Source: JABDLO01 sp041749255
GTDB lineage: Bacteria; Bacteroidota; Bacteroidia; Chitinophagales; Saprospiraceae
Reading direction: 5' to 3'
Assembly: GCA_041749255.1 (NCBI GenBank)
Contig: JBGTBR010000023.1
Span: 1 to 64,000 of the forward strand
DNA: 64,000 bases
Shown: positions 1-8,705 of the stretch, piece by piece
Layout of the letters: each line of letters begins with the position of its first letter
How positions within the stretch are numbered: position 1 is the first letter of the stretch
The notes under the pieces: generated by a model
Told to the model about the DNA's origin: nothing
What the model saw: only the letters and a program-made list of their open reading frames with translations
Database searches by the model: none
Program-made: the position numbers and the translations under genes

Positions 1-378
1 TGTGCCTATAAGGCTATCGCCTTTGATGAATGCGTTTTGAATGATCATGCGTTAGATGATTGTTCAGGTTGGCTACGCTAATTTACGCATTCATCTTTTT
101 TATAATATGTATTTTGCCTCAATTTCTTTCCGAACCATTGACAATTATTTATCAATTAATTGATTATCAGAAATATACACTTATATAAGTAGAGTGTTTC
201 ATAACTAATTGTTTTATTAGATTAGATTATTCAGCTTTCGGGAACAAATGAGTTGTTTTAGATGTAAAATAAATAATTTTATTAAACTTATCTATGTCTC
301 CACTCTTCAGGAAGTCTACCACCTAAACTCCTAAACTTATAAACCTGCCGAAGGTGTAAACCTCAACCTTAGCCACCC
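1..378. other. Window edge and spacer before the O-antigen ligase-like gene
   Basis: No complete gene is visible. On the + strand, frame 1 is open from the window edge to a TAA at 79-81 and could be the last 26 codons of an upstream gene, but nothing in it is recognisable, so I do not call it a gene. The stretch from about 305 to 375 carries a shared spacer repeat (a CCTGCCGAAGGTG unit followed by CCTCAACCTTAGCC-type text) that recurs near 12.6-13.0 kb and 24.7-24.9 kb. Confidence 0.4.
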
Positions 379-2307
379 TCACTGCAACCCCAATATATTC
401 TCCATTTGCCTGATGCCATTCATGACATCGGGATACTTTTCCTTTTCGGGAATGCTGTTAAACAGTTCGAGAGCTTTTTCGTAACGGTTAAACTGGATGT
501 GGACCGCTGCAAGATCGAAGGTGAGTTTCTTATCGTAGGGTATAATTTCATGTGCCATCTCAGCGTACCTCAGCGCATCTTCATAGTTGCCCTGTTGGTA
601 ATACAGTACGGTTTTTTGATTGAGCATTCTGGGCTTTGTAGGGAATAATTCCAATGCTTTATCCAGTGATTTCATGGCTTCATCAAACTGTCCTAATCTT
701 TCCTGCGCAAGTGCGATCATTTCGTGATTTGATCGTCCGGCAACATCCAGGAGCATCATCGGATTGTAACTTTCTTCTGCAAAATATATGGCCTCTTCAT
801 ACCTCTCGTGATTCATGGCTAACTCCCACAGCAAAAGATTTTTTTCCTGTTCAATGCCACGATAACCAAAATATGTAGAAAAACCAAAAACGAGAACAAA
901 AGGAATGAGAAGAAGCCGCGAATAAAACACTTTGCTTTCATTCTGATCCAATCTTTGGTGCATAGCAATTACACAAGCACTCATCAATCCTATATAAACT
1001 AAGTTGTTTACTCTTTCTATAGGAAAGGCAAAAAAAGAAATCACCAGATAAGAAATCAACCCACCGCCCAGTAAAAGCGATAGAATTCGATGATTCTTTT
1101 CACCGGTCTGAGTTATAATTCGCCATATCATCACAAAAATCGAGGCAAAAAAAGAAAGGAACAATGCGATTCCAGCAATACCTTTTTCTGCAAATATCCA
1201 CAGGAAGTCATTGTGAGGTCTACCCCACACCGACTGGGTAAGATCGCGAAATTCCCCTTTCATGTATGCCATGTATTCAATGTTCCACATTTTAGGGCCT
1301 ACACCGATCCAGAAATGATCTTTAATCATTTCCATTGTGCCTTTCCAAACTTTTAAACGGAATATATTATGGTGAGACTGGAAATCCAGTATCGAATACA
1401 ATCTGCCCTGCAGAGAAAAATCATCGGAAGGTTTACCTAGTATCCGAATGAACACAATGCCCAAAGGAATACTGACGAGTATTGTCAATAAAATATGGCG
1501 AAGCAAAGGCTTAATTTCCAATTGTTTATAATACAATACGCAAAGAAGTGAAACCGCATACATTCCACCCAAAGTACCCATCCAAACCGCTCTCGTCTTG
1601 AGAATAATGATCATGATCAATATGCCTGCCACTGCAATTCCACAGATGTATTTCCAAATGGTCTTTAACGCAAATACACCAAACAACAAAAAAGGAAGCA
1701 TCAGCATCAATGAGTTGGAAAATTCATTTTTATGAGACATCCTTCCTGTTACCAAATAAATGGTGGGCCTCCCGTCCGATAAAATTTCGTCGGGATTGTG
1801 CACAACATCATTAACATACTGAAAAGTACCAATACCTAAGGCTATCAATGCCGCTATCGCTATAAAAAGGGGGAGCTTAAACTCCCATGAGGTTGTATTA
1901 TGTAGTATGATGGCAGCACTTACCACCATCCCCACCAGGAGGCCAGTCCGCACCAAATCAAAAAATCCTTCTGCAAAAATTCTTGAAAAACCCATTGTAA
2001 TGATTGTGATCACCCAATAAGCAATCAGAATAGGTATGACATTTCCTTTTAAAACGGAAAAGGACGGGGGAGAATAGGGATTGGGGTAAAACAAAACGAT
2101 ACTGAGCAAAGTCAAGAAAAGACTTAAGGCAAAAATTCTCGGCATGAGAGAATGATCCAGAATAAGATCGATTTGGAAAATGGGTAGAAATAATATGGTA
2201 AATCCAATAAAAATATAAAATAAATGGAAAGTATGAAGAGGCTTCAAGTCAGGAATCTCAAAATCAGGGTGAGCTGTACGTATTGTCTTTTTTTTCTTCC
2301 TGGTCAT
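379..2307 (-). CDS. O-antigen ligase/polymerase-like membrane protein with C-terminal TPRs
   Basis: A 642-residue polytopic membrane protein of the Wzy_C (O-antigen ligase/polymerase, WaaL-like) superfamily. About ten or more hydrophobic segments span residues 25 to 480. The large periplasmic loop carries the family-typical RPHNDFLWIFAEKGIAG stretch near residues 365-380, containing the conserved His-Asn. The last ~120 residues hold TPR-like helices (YEEAIYFAEESYNP, FDEAMKSLDKALELFP, YEDALRYAEMAHEIIP, YEKALELFNSIPEK). Proteins of this layout join or polymerise surface glycans at the inner membrane; whether this one is a ligase, a polymerase or a protein O-glycosylating enzyme cannot be decided from sequence. 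It stands alone, 409 bp downstream of the HlyD gene, with no glycosyltransferase cluster in view. The basic start (MTRKKKK) fits a cytoplasmic N-terminus. Confidence 0.82.
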   Translation of the reverse strand: MTRKKKKTIRTAHPDFEIPDLKPLHTFHLFYIFIGFTILFLPIFQIDLILDHSLMPRIFALSLFLTLLSIVLFYPNPYSPPSFSVLKGNVIPILIAYWVITIITMGFSRIFAEGFFDLVRTGLLVGMVVSAAIILHNTTSWEFKLPLFIAIAALIALGIGTFQYVNDVVHNPDEILSDGRPTIYLVTGRMSHKNEFSNSLMLMLPFLLFGVFALKTIWKYICGIAVAGILIMIIILKTRAVWMGTLGGMYAVSLLCVLYYKQLEIKPLLRHILLTILVSIPLGIVFIRILGKPSDDFSLQGRLYSILDFQSHHNIFRLKVWKGTMEMIKDHFWIGVGPKMWNIEYMAYMKGEFRDLTQSVWGRPHNDFLWIFAEKGIAGIALFLSFFASIFVMIWRIITQTGEKNHRILSLLLGGGLISYLVISFFAFPIERVNNLVYIGLMSACVIAMHQRLDQNESKVFYSRLLLIPFVLVFGFSTYFGYRGIEQEKNLLLWELAMNHERYEEAIYFAEESYNPMMLLDVAGRSNHEMIALAQERLGQFDEAMKSLDKALELFPTKPRMLNQKTVLYYQQGNYEDALRYAEMAHEIIPYDKKLTFDLAAVHIQFNRYEKALELFNSIPEKEKYPDVMNGIRQMENILGLQ

Positions 2308-2716
2308 TCAGAACTATTATGTTTCAACATACTTAATTGATCCTGGAATGAATGTAATTGGCTATTTGGAGTCAAACTCTAAAAGAAAATGTACAAACAT
2401 ATTGGGATGAAACGTATTTTCACATAAAGTTAGATAGAAATAAGCAATTTACCACTATCATATAACATTAAATTTAAATACGAATTCAGCGTTTTGTGTT
2501 GCTCTAAATAAAGTTACTTGTCCCCTACGAACGGTCACAGCAAAAATCTGTCACAATTTCCAGTAACATTAAGTATCAATAGGTAGCAAGTTAAAACTAC
2601 TGTGACTACTCAGATAATCATGGATCCGATAAATTTTATCATCATTTTTGTTCCTCAAAGTTTTCAAAGCCTCCAAAGCGTTAGGTGGTAATAGTTAAGT
2701 AGGTACAAGCTACTAT
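2308..2716. other. Spacer between HlyD gene and ligase-like gene
   Basis: 409 bp of AT-rich DNA between two same-strand genes. I see no ORF, no tRNA and no strong hairpin. It presumably holds the promoter of the ligase-like gene, but no TAnnTTTG match stands out. Confidence 0.4.
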
Positions 2717-4057
2717 TTACAGTGCCTCTTTCTTTTCGATTCTTTCTTTTTTGATGTATACAATAGAGCCGTCTTCCAATTCTTTTGCTACTGTATTGTA
2801 AGGACCTGTAATAACCATGTCGCCTTCTTGCAGCCCCGTAATGACATGCACATATTTATCGTCCTGGATTCCTGTACTCACGTCTACCTTTACCGACTTA
2901 TCGTCTTTCATAACAAAAACCACTTCCACCAATTTATCCGCCTCTCCATTCACTTTTGATTCTCTCACAGTTACAGCTTGAATGGGAACAGTTATGGCAT
3001 TGCTTACGTGTTCTGTAAAAATATCAACTGTGGCTGACATACCAGGTCTGAATGGAAATGTACGTTTGTTTCCGGATACCAGCCCACTGTAAGAAAGTGG
3101 ATCCATGAGCACTTTTACAATAAAATTGGTGACCTGATCAGTACTCAGATTTCCTGTTCCTCCTATATTCGATGCTGAATTGGCTATTTGTGTGACGACT
3201 CCTTTAAATATCTTGTCTAGATAGGCATCCACTTCTATATTGACAGAGTCTCCCAATTTAACCCTTAAAATGTCGTTTTCGCTTACTTCCACCTGAACTT
3301 CCATGTTTTGCATGTTGGCGACTCTCATCATTTCTGTACCGGTCATTTGCATGGTACCCACTACCCTTTCGCCCTGTTCAACAAAAAGGCTGGAAACAAT
3401 ACCGCTTGTAGGAGATTTTATGGTGGTTCTGTTTAGGGACACCTTCAGTTCTTTTAAACTGGCTTCAGATGATCTGACCAAAAAACGGGCTGCATCCGCT
3501 GATTTTCTCGCAGCTGAAAGACTGGCATCTGCTGCTCTCAGATTGGCCTCCAGTGCCTCCATATTGGCTAAGGACAATTCAAAATCAGCTTGTGAAATTA
3601 CTCCATTGGCCTTTAGGTCAATATTTCGTTCGTGTATGCGTCGAGCATTGGTCAATTGAGCCATGATTTGTTGCTTTTGGGCATTGGCATTTTCAATCTG
3701 GGATTCAGAGGTGGCGAGATTGGCTTTCGAATTATTCAGGCTTGCTTCTCCCCGCTCTACTGCTGAAATATATGTGTCAGGATCTATTCTGGCCAATACT
3801 TGTCCGGCAACCACTGAGTCACCTTCAGCGACGTACAGTTCAACAATCTCTCCGGATACATCGGATGATATTTTGACCTCAGTTTCCGGATATATCCTGC
3901 CACTGGCCATCACCTTTTCGGAAATATTCCGGAGTTCCGCTTTTTCAACTGTCACAGCTTCGCCCTTGGGTTTTGACCGACCCTTAATAATGGCCATTGC
4001 AATCATTCCTAAAAAGGCAACACTTAATATGGCAATCCAAATTTTTCGTTTGTTCAT
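2717..4057 (-). CDS. HlyD/MacA-type periplasmic adaptor (membrane fusion protein)
   Basis: A 446-residue adaptor that would link an inner-membrane pump to an outer-membrane channel. It has one N-terminal membrane anchor (about residues 7-24), a barrel-sandwich half-motif near 60-95 (VEKAELRNISEKVMASGRI, then GDSVVAGQVLARID), a long Ala/Asn/Gln-rich coiled-coil hairpin from about 100 to 210, the second lipoyl half (TIKSPTSGIVSSLFVEQGE), then beta-barrel and membrane-proximal domains (RPGMSATVDIFTEH; GLQEGDMVITGPYN). It follows the TolC gene by 15 bp, so the two are almost certainly co-transcribed. MacA-type adaptors usually sit beside a MacB ABC permease; none is next to this one. Substrate unknown. 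Confidence 0.9.
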   Translation of the reverse strand: MNKRKIWIAILSVAFLGMIAMAIIKGRSKPKGEAVTVEKAELRNISEKVMASGRIYPETEVKISSDVSGEIVELYVAEGDSVVAGQVLARIDPDTYISAVERGEASLNNSKANLATSESQIENANAQKQQIMAQLTNARRIHERNIDLKANGVISQADFELSLANMEALEANLRAADASLSAARKSADAARFLVRSSEASLKELKVSLNRTTIKSPTSGIVSSLFVEQGERVVGTMQMTGTEMMRVANMQNMEVQVEVSENDILRVKLGDSVNIEVDAYLDKIFKGVVTQIANSASNIGGTGNLSTDQVTNFIVKVLMDPLSYSGLVSGNKRTFPFRPGMSATVDIFTEHVSNAITVPIQAVTVRESKVNGEADKLVEVVFVMKDDKSVKVDVSTGIQDDKYVHVITGLQEGDMVITGPYNTVAKELEDGSIVYIKKERIEKKEAL

Positions 4058-4072
4058 GTTTTTTAATTCATT

Positions 4073-5518
4073 TTATCTAGATAATGTAAGAGGTCTGCCC
4101 ATGTAAAAATCAAGGACTTTCATGGTAAAGAAATAGTCGTATTTCGACACTATAAGATTGATCTGGCTTTGTTCCAGCTGATTTTGTATAAGAATAACAT
4201 CAAATGGATTTAAACCACCTACTTCCAATCGCCTAAGTGCATTGTCATAGGCAACCTGCTGGGCATCGACACTTTTTTGTGCTGCCAGAAAACTTCTTTT
4301 GGCAGAACGGGCATCGGCGAGCGCTTGTTGCACGTCGTTGCGAATCCTGTCTTTCTCTTGTTCCAATTGATTTTTAGAATTTAAAATATCAATTTTAGCT
4401 CGTTGGATACCTCCGCTCACAGTGTAATTGCTGTAGATGGGTACCCTGAGAAAAAGCCCAAAACCAAAGGATATGTTGTCATTGATCTGATTAAAGTAAG
4501 GGTTATTTATAAAGATTGGAACCTCAGCATCAGTACCTATCAAAACGGGTTGATTATTGATAAACACTTCCGTTTCCTGCCGGACGGTTTGAAATCCGTC
4601 GATCCTTCTGGCCTGGTTACTAAAGTTGGTTTGAAAATTTCCCGTAATGCTCAAACTTGGATATAACTCTGACCGGGCTATTTCGACTCCCTGTTCAGCA
4701 CTTAATACTCTTAATTCGCCGGCTGCGACCGATTTCTGAGTTGTCAATGCCAGGAGGAATATCTCATCAAAAGTGATCAGATCGGGATCCCCTAACACAT
4801 CGAGATTCTCAGGTACCTCCAGTACCAGGTCGTAATTGACATCAATGCGCATCAATTGTTTGAGTAAAAGATAGGCAATGGTTAGATTGTTTTCATTATT
4901 GACTATGGCCTGCTCTCGGTTAGCATACTGAGCCTCAAGATCCAGTCTTTCGTTGGCAGGCCGACTTCCAAATTCGATGAGTTTGTCAATCTGTTCCAAT
5001 TGTTGGGCAGTTTCATCCAGTTGCTTTCTGGAATTGGCCAGATTTTCAGATGCAAATAATATATTGGTATAAGCATTCGCTACCTGAAGGGCAATATTGT
5101 TGCGGAGCTGCTGCAAATCATTAGAAGCTGCCTGTTGATTGATCCTGGATCTGGAAATTTGATTATTAATCCTATTGGCATTAAAAATGGTCATATTGGT
5201 GTTCAGGGATAAATTATTACTCAAGAAATTTGTGGCGACAAATTGGTTAGATACCGGATCAATAGACCTTCCAAAATTAAGAAAAGCACTGCTGTTGGCG
5301 GTAAGATTGGGATATCTTGCGTGCTTTGCCAGTTGATAATCAATTTCCGCATTTTGAATTCCAAACTCGCCTTCCATAATCAAAAGGCTATTTTCCCAGG
5401 CTTGTTTTATACAGGATTCCAGCGTCCAAACTTCATTAACGGAATTTTGCGTGACCCCCTTTGAAGTAAACAATATCTGCAATAAAATCAATGATCCTGT
5501 AATATATAAGTTTCTCAT
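4073..5518 (-). CDS. TolC-family outer membrane channel
   Basis: A 481-residue outer membrane efflux protein with a signal peptide at residues 1-23 (hydrophobic core, mature end near SKGVTQ). It has two OEP repeats of long amphipathic helices separated by strand segments, at about 35-230 and 250-460. Typical features are LESCIKQAWENSLLI at the first helix, Gln/Asn/Ala-rich helices (LNTNMTIFNANRINNQISRS), and a C-terminal end rich in YDNALRRLEVGGLNPFDV-type text. The product would trimerise into an outer-membrane and periplasmic tunnel working with the adjacent HlyD-type adaptor. It is the first gene of a two-gene operon. Transported substrate unknown. Confidence 0.92.
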   Translation of the reverse strand: MRNLYITGSLILLQILFTSKGVTQNSVNEVWTLESCIKQAWENSLLIMEGEFGIQNAEIDYQLAKHARYPNLTANSSAFLNFGRSIDPVSNQFVATNFLSNNLSLNTNMTIFNANRINNQISRSRINQQAASNDLQQLRNNIALQVANAYTNILFASENLANSRKQLDETAQQLEQIDKLIEFGSRPANERLDLEAQYANREQAIVNNENNLTIAYLLLKQLMRIDVNYDLVLEVPENLDVLGDPDLITFDEIFLLALTTQKSVAAGELRVLSAEQGVEIARSELYPSLSITGNFQTNFSNQARRIDGFQTVRQETEVFINNQPVLIGTDAEVPIFINNPYFNQINDNISFGFGLFLRVPIYSNYTVSGGIQRAKIDILNSKNQLEQEKDRIRNDVQQALADARSAKRSFLAAQKSVDAQQVAYDNALRRLEVGGLNPFDVILIQNQLEQSQINLIVSKYDYFFTMKVLDFYMGRPLTLSR

Positions 5519-5623
5519 ACTATCTTATTTTATTAAAGTAGCATAAAATTAACAATCGCCACTGTTAATAGACAATAAACTATATGAATGAAAAATATAG
5601 ATAGATAAAAGTGCGAAATTTGA

Positions 5624-6928
5624 TCAATTATAGCTAAAAGACCTTACTGTGATAAGCCGGTCAAAGCGTCCTGCAAATTCAGAATAATAAATGAGAATAT
5701 TGTATTCGTTACGGGTTTCAAAATGACTTCCCTCCAGATCTTCTAGATTGTATCTGTAGTCATCATCTACCATTGCATACATAAAATCATAAAATCCCTG
5801 TTTGAATAATGCCTGGCACAGATACATTTCATTTTCCCTGTCATAATACATTTCAAATTCCGGTAGAGGCTCCCATCCACTAAAAGCTCCTATGACAAAT
5901 ACCCTGTAATCCGGATCTACCGGTGGCATTTTTAAAGGAAAAATTACATTGGCGTAGTCTGAATTAAGATTAGCGTCGTCGCTAAAGGTCACATCATCAT
6001 TTCGGTTTGATATGTAAAAAGAACCGTTAATATCGGGGCGATCCTGGTAAAGCTGATAAGTCCGCGGTTCTGTCAGCCGGAGCAATACATCGGCTCCATT
6101 TCGATGCAAATTGATAGATTGCACCCATTGAGAAGCATATTCCAATCTCCTGATGTCAAAATTTCTAAACTCCTTCAGGCCTGGAAATGCTAATTTATCA
6201 TTGTAGTTATAATTCAACCTATCGCGGATGACATTATTGGCTTTTACATCGTAAAAAGCTGTTCCCCAGTTTCCATTCTGCATAATGACCGCAGAGATCT
6301 CCATTCTGGGATTGGCAATTTTAAAATCCTTGGTGTCTACAAAAAAATCAAATTCCTGGTGAGTTCTGATTTTATCCGCCCTAACGGGAACTTTGGGAGA
6401 AAATCCTACATCTACAGCCTGCTCTGTCACCAAAAACCGTCTTGTGATTACCGGTACGCCGTTATACTCGTTGCCATCATAAACCACGAGTAAATAGTTG
6501 CCTGAAACTGTCCATTTATACCGGGCATTGGGAAGTTGCAACTTATAATGTACATAGGTGACCAGAGTATTTTGGGAAAATTGGTAATTTCTGATCAGGT
6601 CGTAATCAAAACCGATGAGATAATCTTCCCTGTCAAGCTCGCTGGGATTCCAGTTTTTGTCACAATGGATAACCCTGTATGTGTACTCTCTGGCCTCATT
6701 ACCTAAAAGATCAAAGCTAAAGTTAAATACACCCTGATTAAGTTGTATAACGGGAAAATTAGATACCTGACCGCTGCTGCCTTTAAACTGGATGGATTTT
6801 ATATTTTCTACGTAGGTGTAGTCAAAATAATCAAAGTCCTGCAGTGCCTGGGAAAATAAAGTATTGGAAAATCCGGAAAGACAGAAAATTGTATATATCT
6901 GTATTGCAATTCTATTGTATGTTTTCAT
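5624..6928 (-). CDS. T9SS plug protein (DUF5103 family)
   Basis: A 434-residue exported protein with an N-terminal signal segment (about residues 9-27, ending near FSQA). It matches the DUF5103 family in overall layout: an all-beta N-terminal domain (YVENIKSIQFKGS; PVIQLNQGVFNFSFD; REYTYRVIHCDKNWNPSEL), a middle domain, and a C-terminal strand-rich domain (DYRVFVIGAFSGWEP). Members of this family have been identified as the Plug that closes the periplasmic side of the SprA translocon when PorV is not bound (established family knowledge). Here it is a single gene away from other T9SS core genes, which is normal for this scattered system. The giant protein at 45.9-53.6 kb has a T9SS-type tail, so a functional T9SS in the genome is expected. 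Confidence 0.82.
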   Translation of the reverse strand: MKTYNRIAIQIYTIFCLSGFSNTLFSQALQDFDYFDYTYVENIKSIQFKGSSGQVSNFPVIQLNQGVFNFSFDLLGNEAREYTYRVIHCDKNWNPSELDREDYLIGFDYDLIRNYQFSQNTLVTYVHYKLQLPNARYKWTVSGNYLLVVYDGNEYNGVPVITRRFLVTEQAVDVGFSPKVPVRADKIRTHQEFDFFVDTKDFKIANPRMEISAVIMQNGNWGTAFYDVKANNVIRDRLNYNYNDKLAFPGLKEFRNFDIRRLEYASQWVQSINLHRNGADVLLRLTEPRTYQLYQDRPDINGSFYISNRNDDVTFSDDANLNSDYANVIFPLKMPPVDPDYRVFVIGAFSGWEPLPEFEMYYDRENEMYLCQALFKQGFYDFMYAMVDDDYRYNLEDLEGSHFETRNEYNILIYYSEFAGRFDRLITVRSFSYN

Positions 6929-7248
6929 ATGTGGGATAAAATCTAGTTTACAGGTCTTTACATTTTTTTCTCGTCATAAATTCCTTTCCAAAAAAAAATG
7001 GATTATGATGTATTGAACATTTAAAATAGTATAATAATCCACATTTCCCTGCCATAACATTGGATTTTAACATAATTATAATTAGTTGCGAACCCTATGC
7101 GATAGAAAATATCTTAGCGTCTTAGCGCCTTTGCGAGAGATAATTTCACGAATAGGCGTAGAGCAGCGAAGGACGTTGGGTGAAAATCTTATTCCTGACA
7201 ATCCCTAATTCCTATACAATTAAAAATATCTGATCTAAAAAATAATCA
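6929..7248. other. Spacer with a short 'cttagcg/ttgcgagag' repeat
   Basis: 320 bp without a gene between two minus-strand genes. At 7111-7140 it contains a small repeated text (cttagcgt-cttagcgcc-tttgcgagaga) related to the longer TTTGCGG/TTGCGAGAG block at 35388-35495. No RNA gene or terminator was recognised. Confidence 0.45.
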
Positions 7249-7878
7249 CTATGTATACCTTACCACCAAGGGTTTGCTCACCCATGCATTATCGCGTATG
7301 TAGTAGCGCCAGGGATAGTAACCGCATTCGCGGGTTAAAGAAGACATACCTACTCTGGGGCCTGAAATAATTTCATCCTCGCTGATAATCGTTTTGCTGT
7401 CCAAAATTTGAATGCAACTGTAAGTTGTAGTCAAATCCAGCCCATTTAATATATCGGTAATCCCCATAGCTTGCGTCCACTTCCCTGGGCCATTGGTTAA
7501 TATTGGTGATTCATTTGACCATTTTCTCCTCTCCTGCATAATGTCCATTCCCTCTACTGGTTGTACTGCACGTATCAAAACAGCATGTGCCATTCCTTCC
7601 GGTCCGGTTACCACATTAAATAAATGGTGGATGCCATAACACCTGTACACATAGGCCATACCGGCAGTACCAAACATGGTTTCAGTTCTTGGAGTCCTCC
7701 TATCTCCCCTGGCGTGGCATGCCAAATCATCCGGAGCCATGTAGGCCTCTGTCTCCACAATCATGGCTGTCGTCTTTTGATTATCTATTGTGGTAACCAC
7801 CATTTTTCCCAAAAGGAATTTGGCTATTTCCCTGGCATCGGTAGATACATAGTGTTCCTTTGATATAGGTCTGGTCAT
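7249..7878 (-). CDS. DNA-3-methyladenine glycosylase (AAG/MPG family)
   Basis: Base-excision repair glycosylase that removes alkylated purines such as 3-methyladenine. About 209 residues from the chosen start. Family signatures in order: the catalytic Glu in IVETEAYMAPDDLACHA, then RTETMFGTAGMAYVYRCYG, HHLFNVVTGPEG, AVLIRAVQPVEG, and the NGPGKWTQAMGI stretch. These match the eukaryote/Bacillus-type AAG fold rather than AlkA or Tag. The open frame extends upstream to 7980, but that would overlap the SDR gene by 79 bp. The Met at 7878, opening MTRPISKEHY, gives the normal family length and sits 24 bp past the SDR stop, so I use it. The SDR and monooxygenase genes are immediately upstream on the same strand. 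Confidence 0.9.
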   Translation of the reverse strand: MTRPISKEHYVSTDAREIAKFLLGKMVVTTIDNQKTTAMIVETEAYMAPDDLACHARGDRRTPRTETMFGTAGMAYVYRCYGIHHLFNVVTGPEGMAHAVLIRAVQPVEGMDIMQERRKWSNESPILTNGPGKWTQAMGITDILNGLDLTTTYSCIQILDSKTIISEDEIISGPRVGMSSLTRECGYYPWRYYIRDNAWVSKPLVVRYT

Positions 7879-7901
7879 AGTTGTAGATAAAAAAATTTGT
7901 A

Positions 7902-8705
7902 TTATTTTTCTTTTAGATGAGCCATTGCCAGTTTTATTCGCCAGCTCTCCGGAAGTCTGGATACCAATTTTTGGAGCCAATTAAAAAACACACCGGGTAT
8001 GACTTTTTCACTGCCTCTGTCTATAGCTTTCAAAACAGCCCGGGCTACCATGGGAGCTTCTATTGCCATCCAGCTTTCAAATAGTTTGGATCGCTCCATA
8101 CCGGCTGTGTACATAAATGGAGTGCGAACTGGCGTTGGGCATATTACAATGGCTTTCACATTCCTTCCCGTTATTTTTAATTCTTCCTGTAAAGCCCGGG
8201 TCCATTGATAAACAAATGCCTTTGTAGCACCATAAGTAGAAAGTCCCGGGTTGGGCTGAAAAGCGGAAACAGAACTTATGTTTACCACTACTCCCCTATC
8301 CTTCTCCATCATTTCCGGAAGAAAAAGCCGGGTCAAATGATACAGGGTTTTTATATGGAGGTCGATCATTTTCATTTCCCGGTCAACCGATAGTTCATAA
8401 ACCCAACCGTAGGTGCCAAATCCCGCATTGTTAACAAGAAGATCAACCTTAAGACTATGTTGTTGGCAAAAATAATAAACCTGTTCAGCCGCCTTACCAT
8501 CTGTAAGGTCAATACCTAAAAAATCAAATTGAATGTCAGGGAATTCATGACAAAGATCTCTCCTGACGGATTCCAGTTCTGCATCCGGTAAAGCGACTAC
8601 ACATACTGATAAGCCTCGACCGGCCAGACTCCTGACAATCTCCAGACCGATACCGGAGCTGCCTCCTGTGACCAATGCCTGTTTGTAATCATTGATCATA
8701 CTCAT
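7902..8705 (-). CDS. Short-chain dehydrogenase/reductase (SDR)
   Basis: Classical SDR oxidoreductase, about 267 residues. It has the NAD(P)-binding TGGSSGIGLEI near the N-terminus, the structural NNAGFGTYG, the catalytic Ser region NISSVSAFQP, and the YGATK active-site motif (YxxxK). The tail (VIPGVFFNWLQKLVSRLPESW) resembles the SDRs acting on lipid-like or hydrophobic ketones, but the substrate is unknown. The frame opens further up at 8735; the Met codons at 8705 or 8699 (MSMINDYKQ) directly precede the Rossmann strand and are more plausible. Either way the gene overlaps the 3' end of the monooxygenase gene by 11-17 bp, indicating translational coupling and probably a shared pathway. Confidence 0.88.
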   Translation of the reverse strand: MSMINDYKQALVTGGSSGIGLEIVRSLAGRGLSVCVVALPDAELESVRRDLCHEFPDIQFDFLGIDLTDGKAAEQVYYFCQQHSLKVDLLVNNAGFGTYGWVYELSVDREMKMIDLHIKTLYHLTRLFLPEMMEKDRGVVVNISSVSAFQPNPGLSTYGATKAFVYQWTRALQEELKITGRNVKAIVICPTPVRTPFMYTAGMERSKLFESWMAIEAPMVARAVLKAIDRGSEKVIPGVFFNWLQKLVSRLPESWRIKLAMAHLKEK

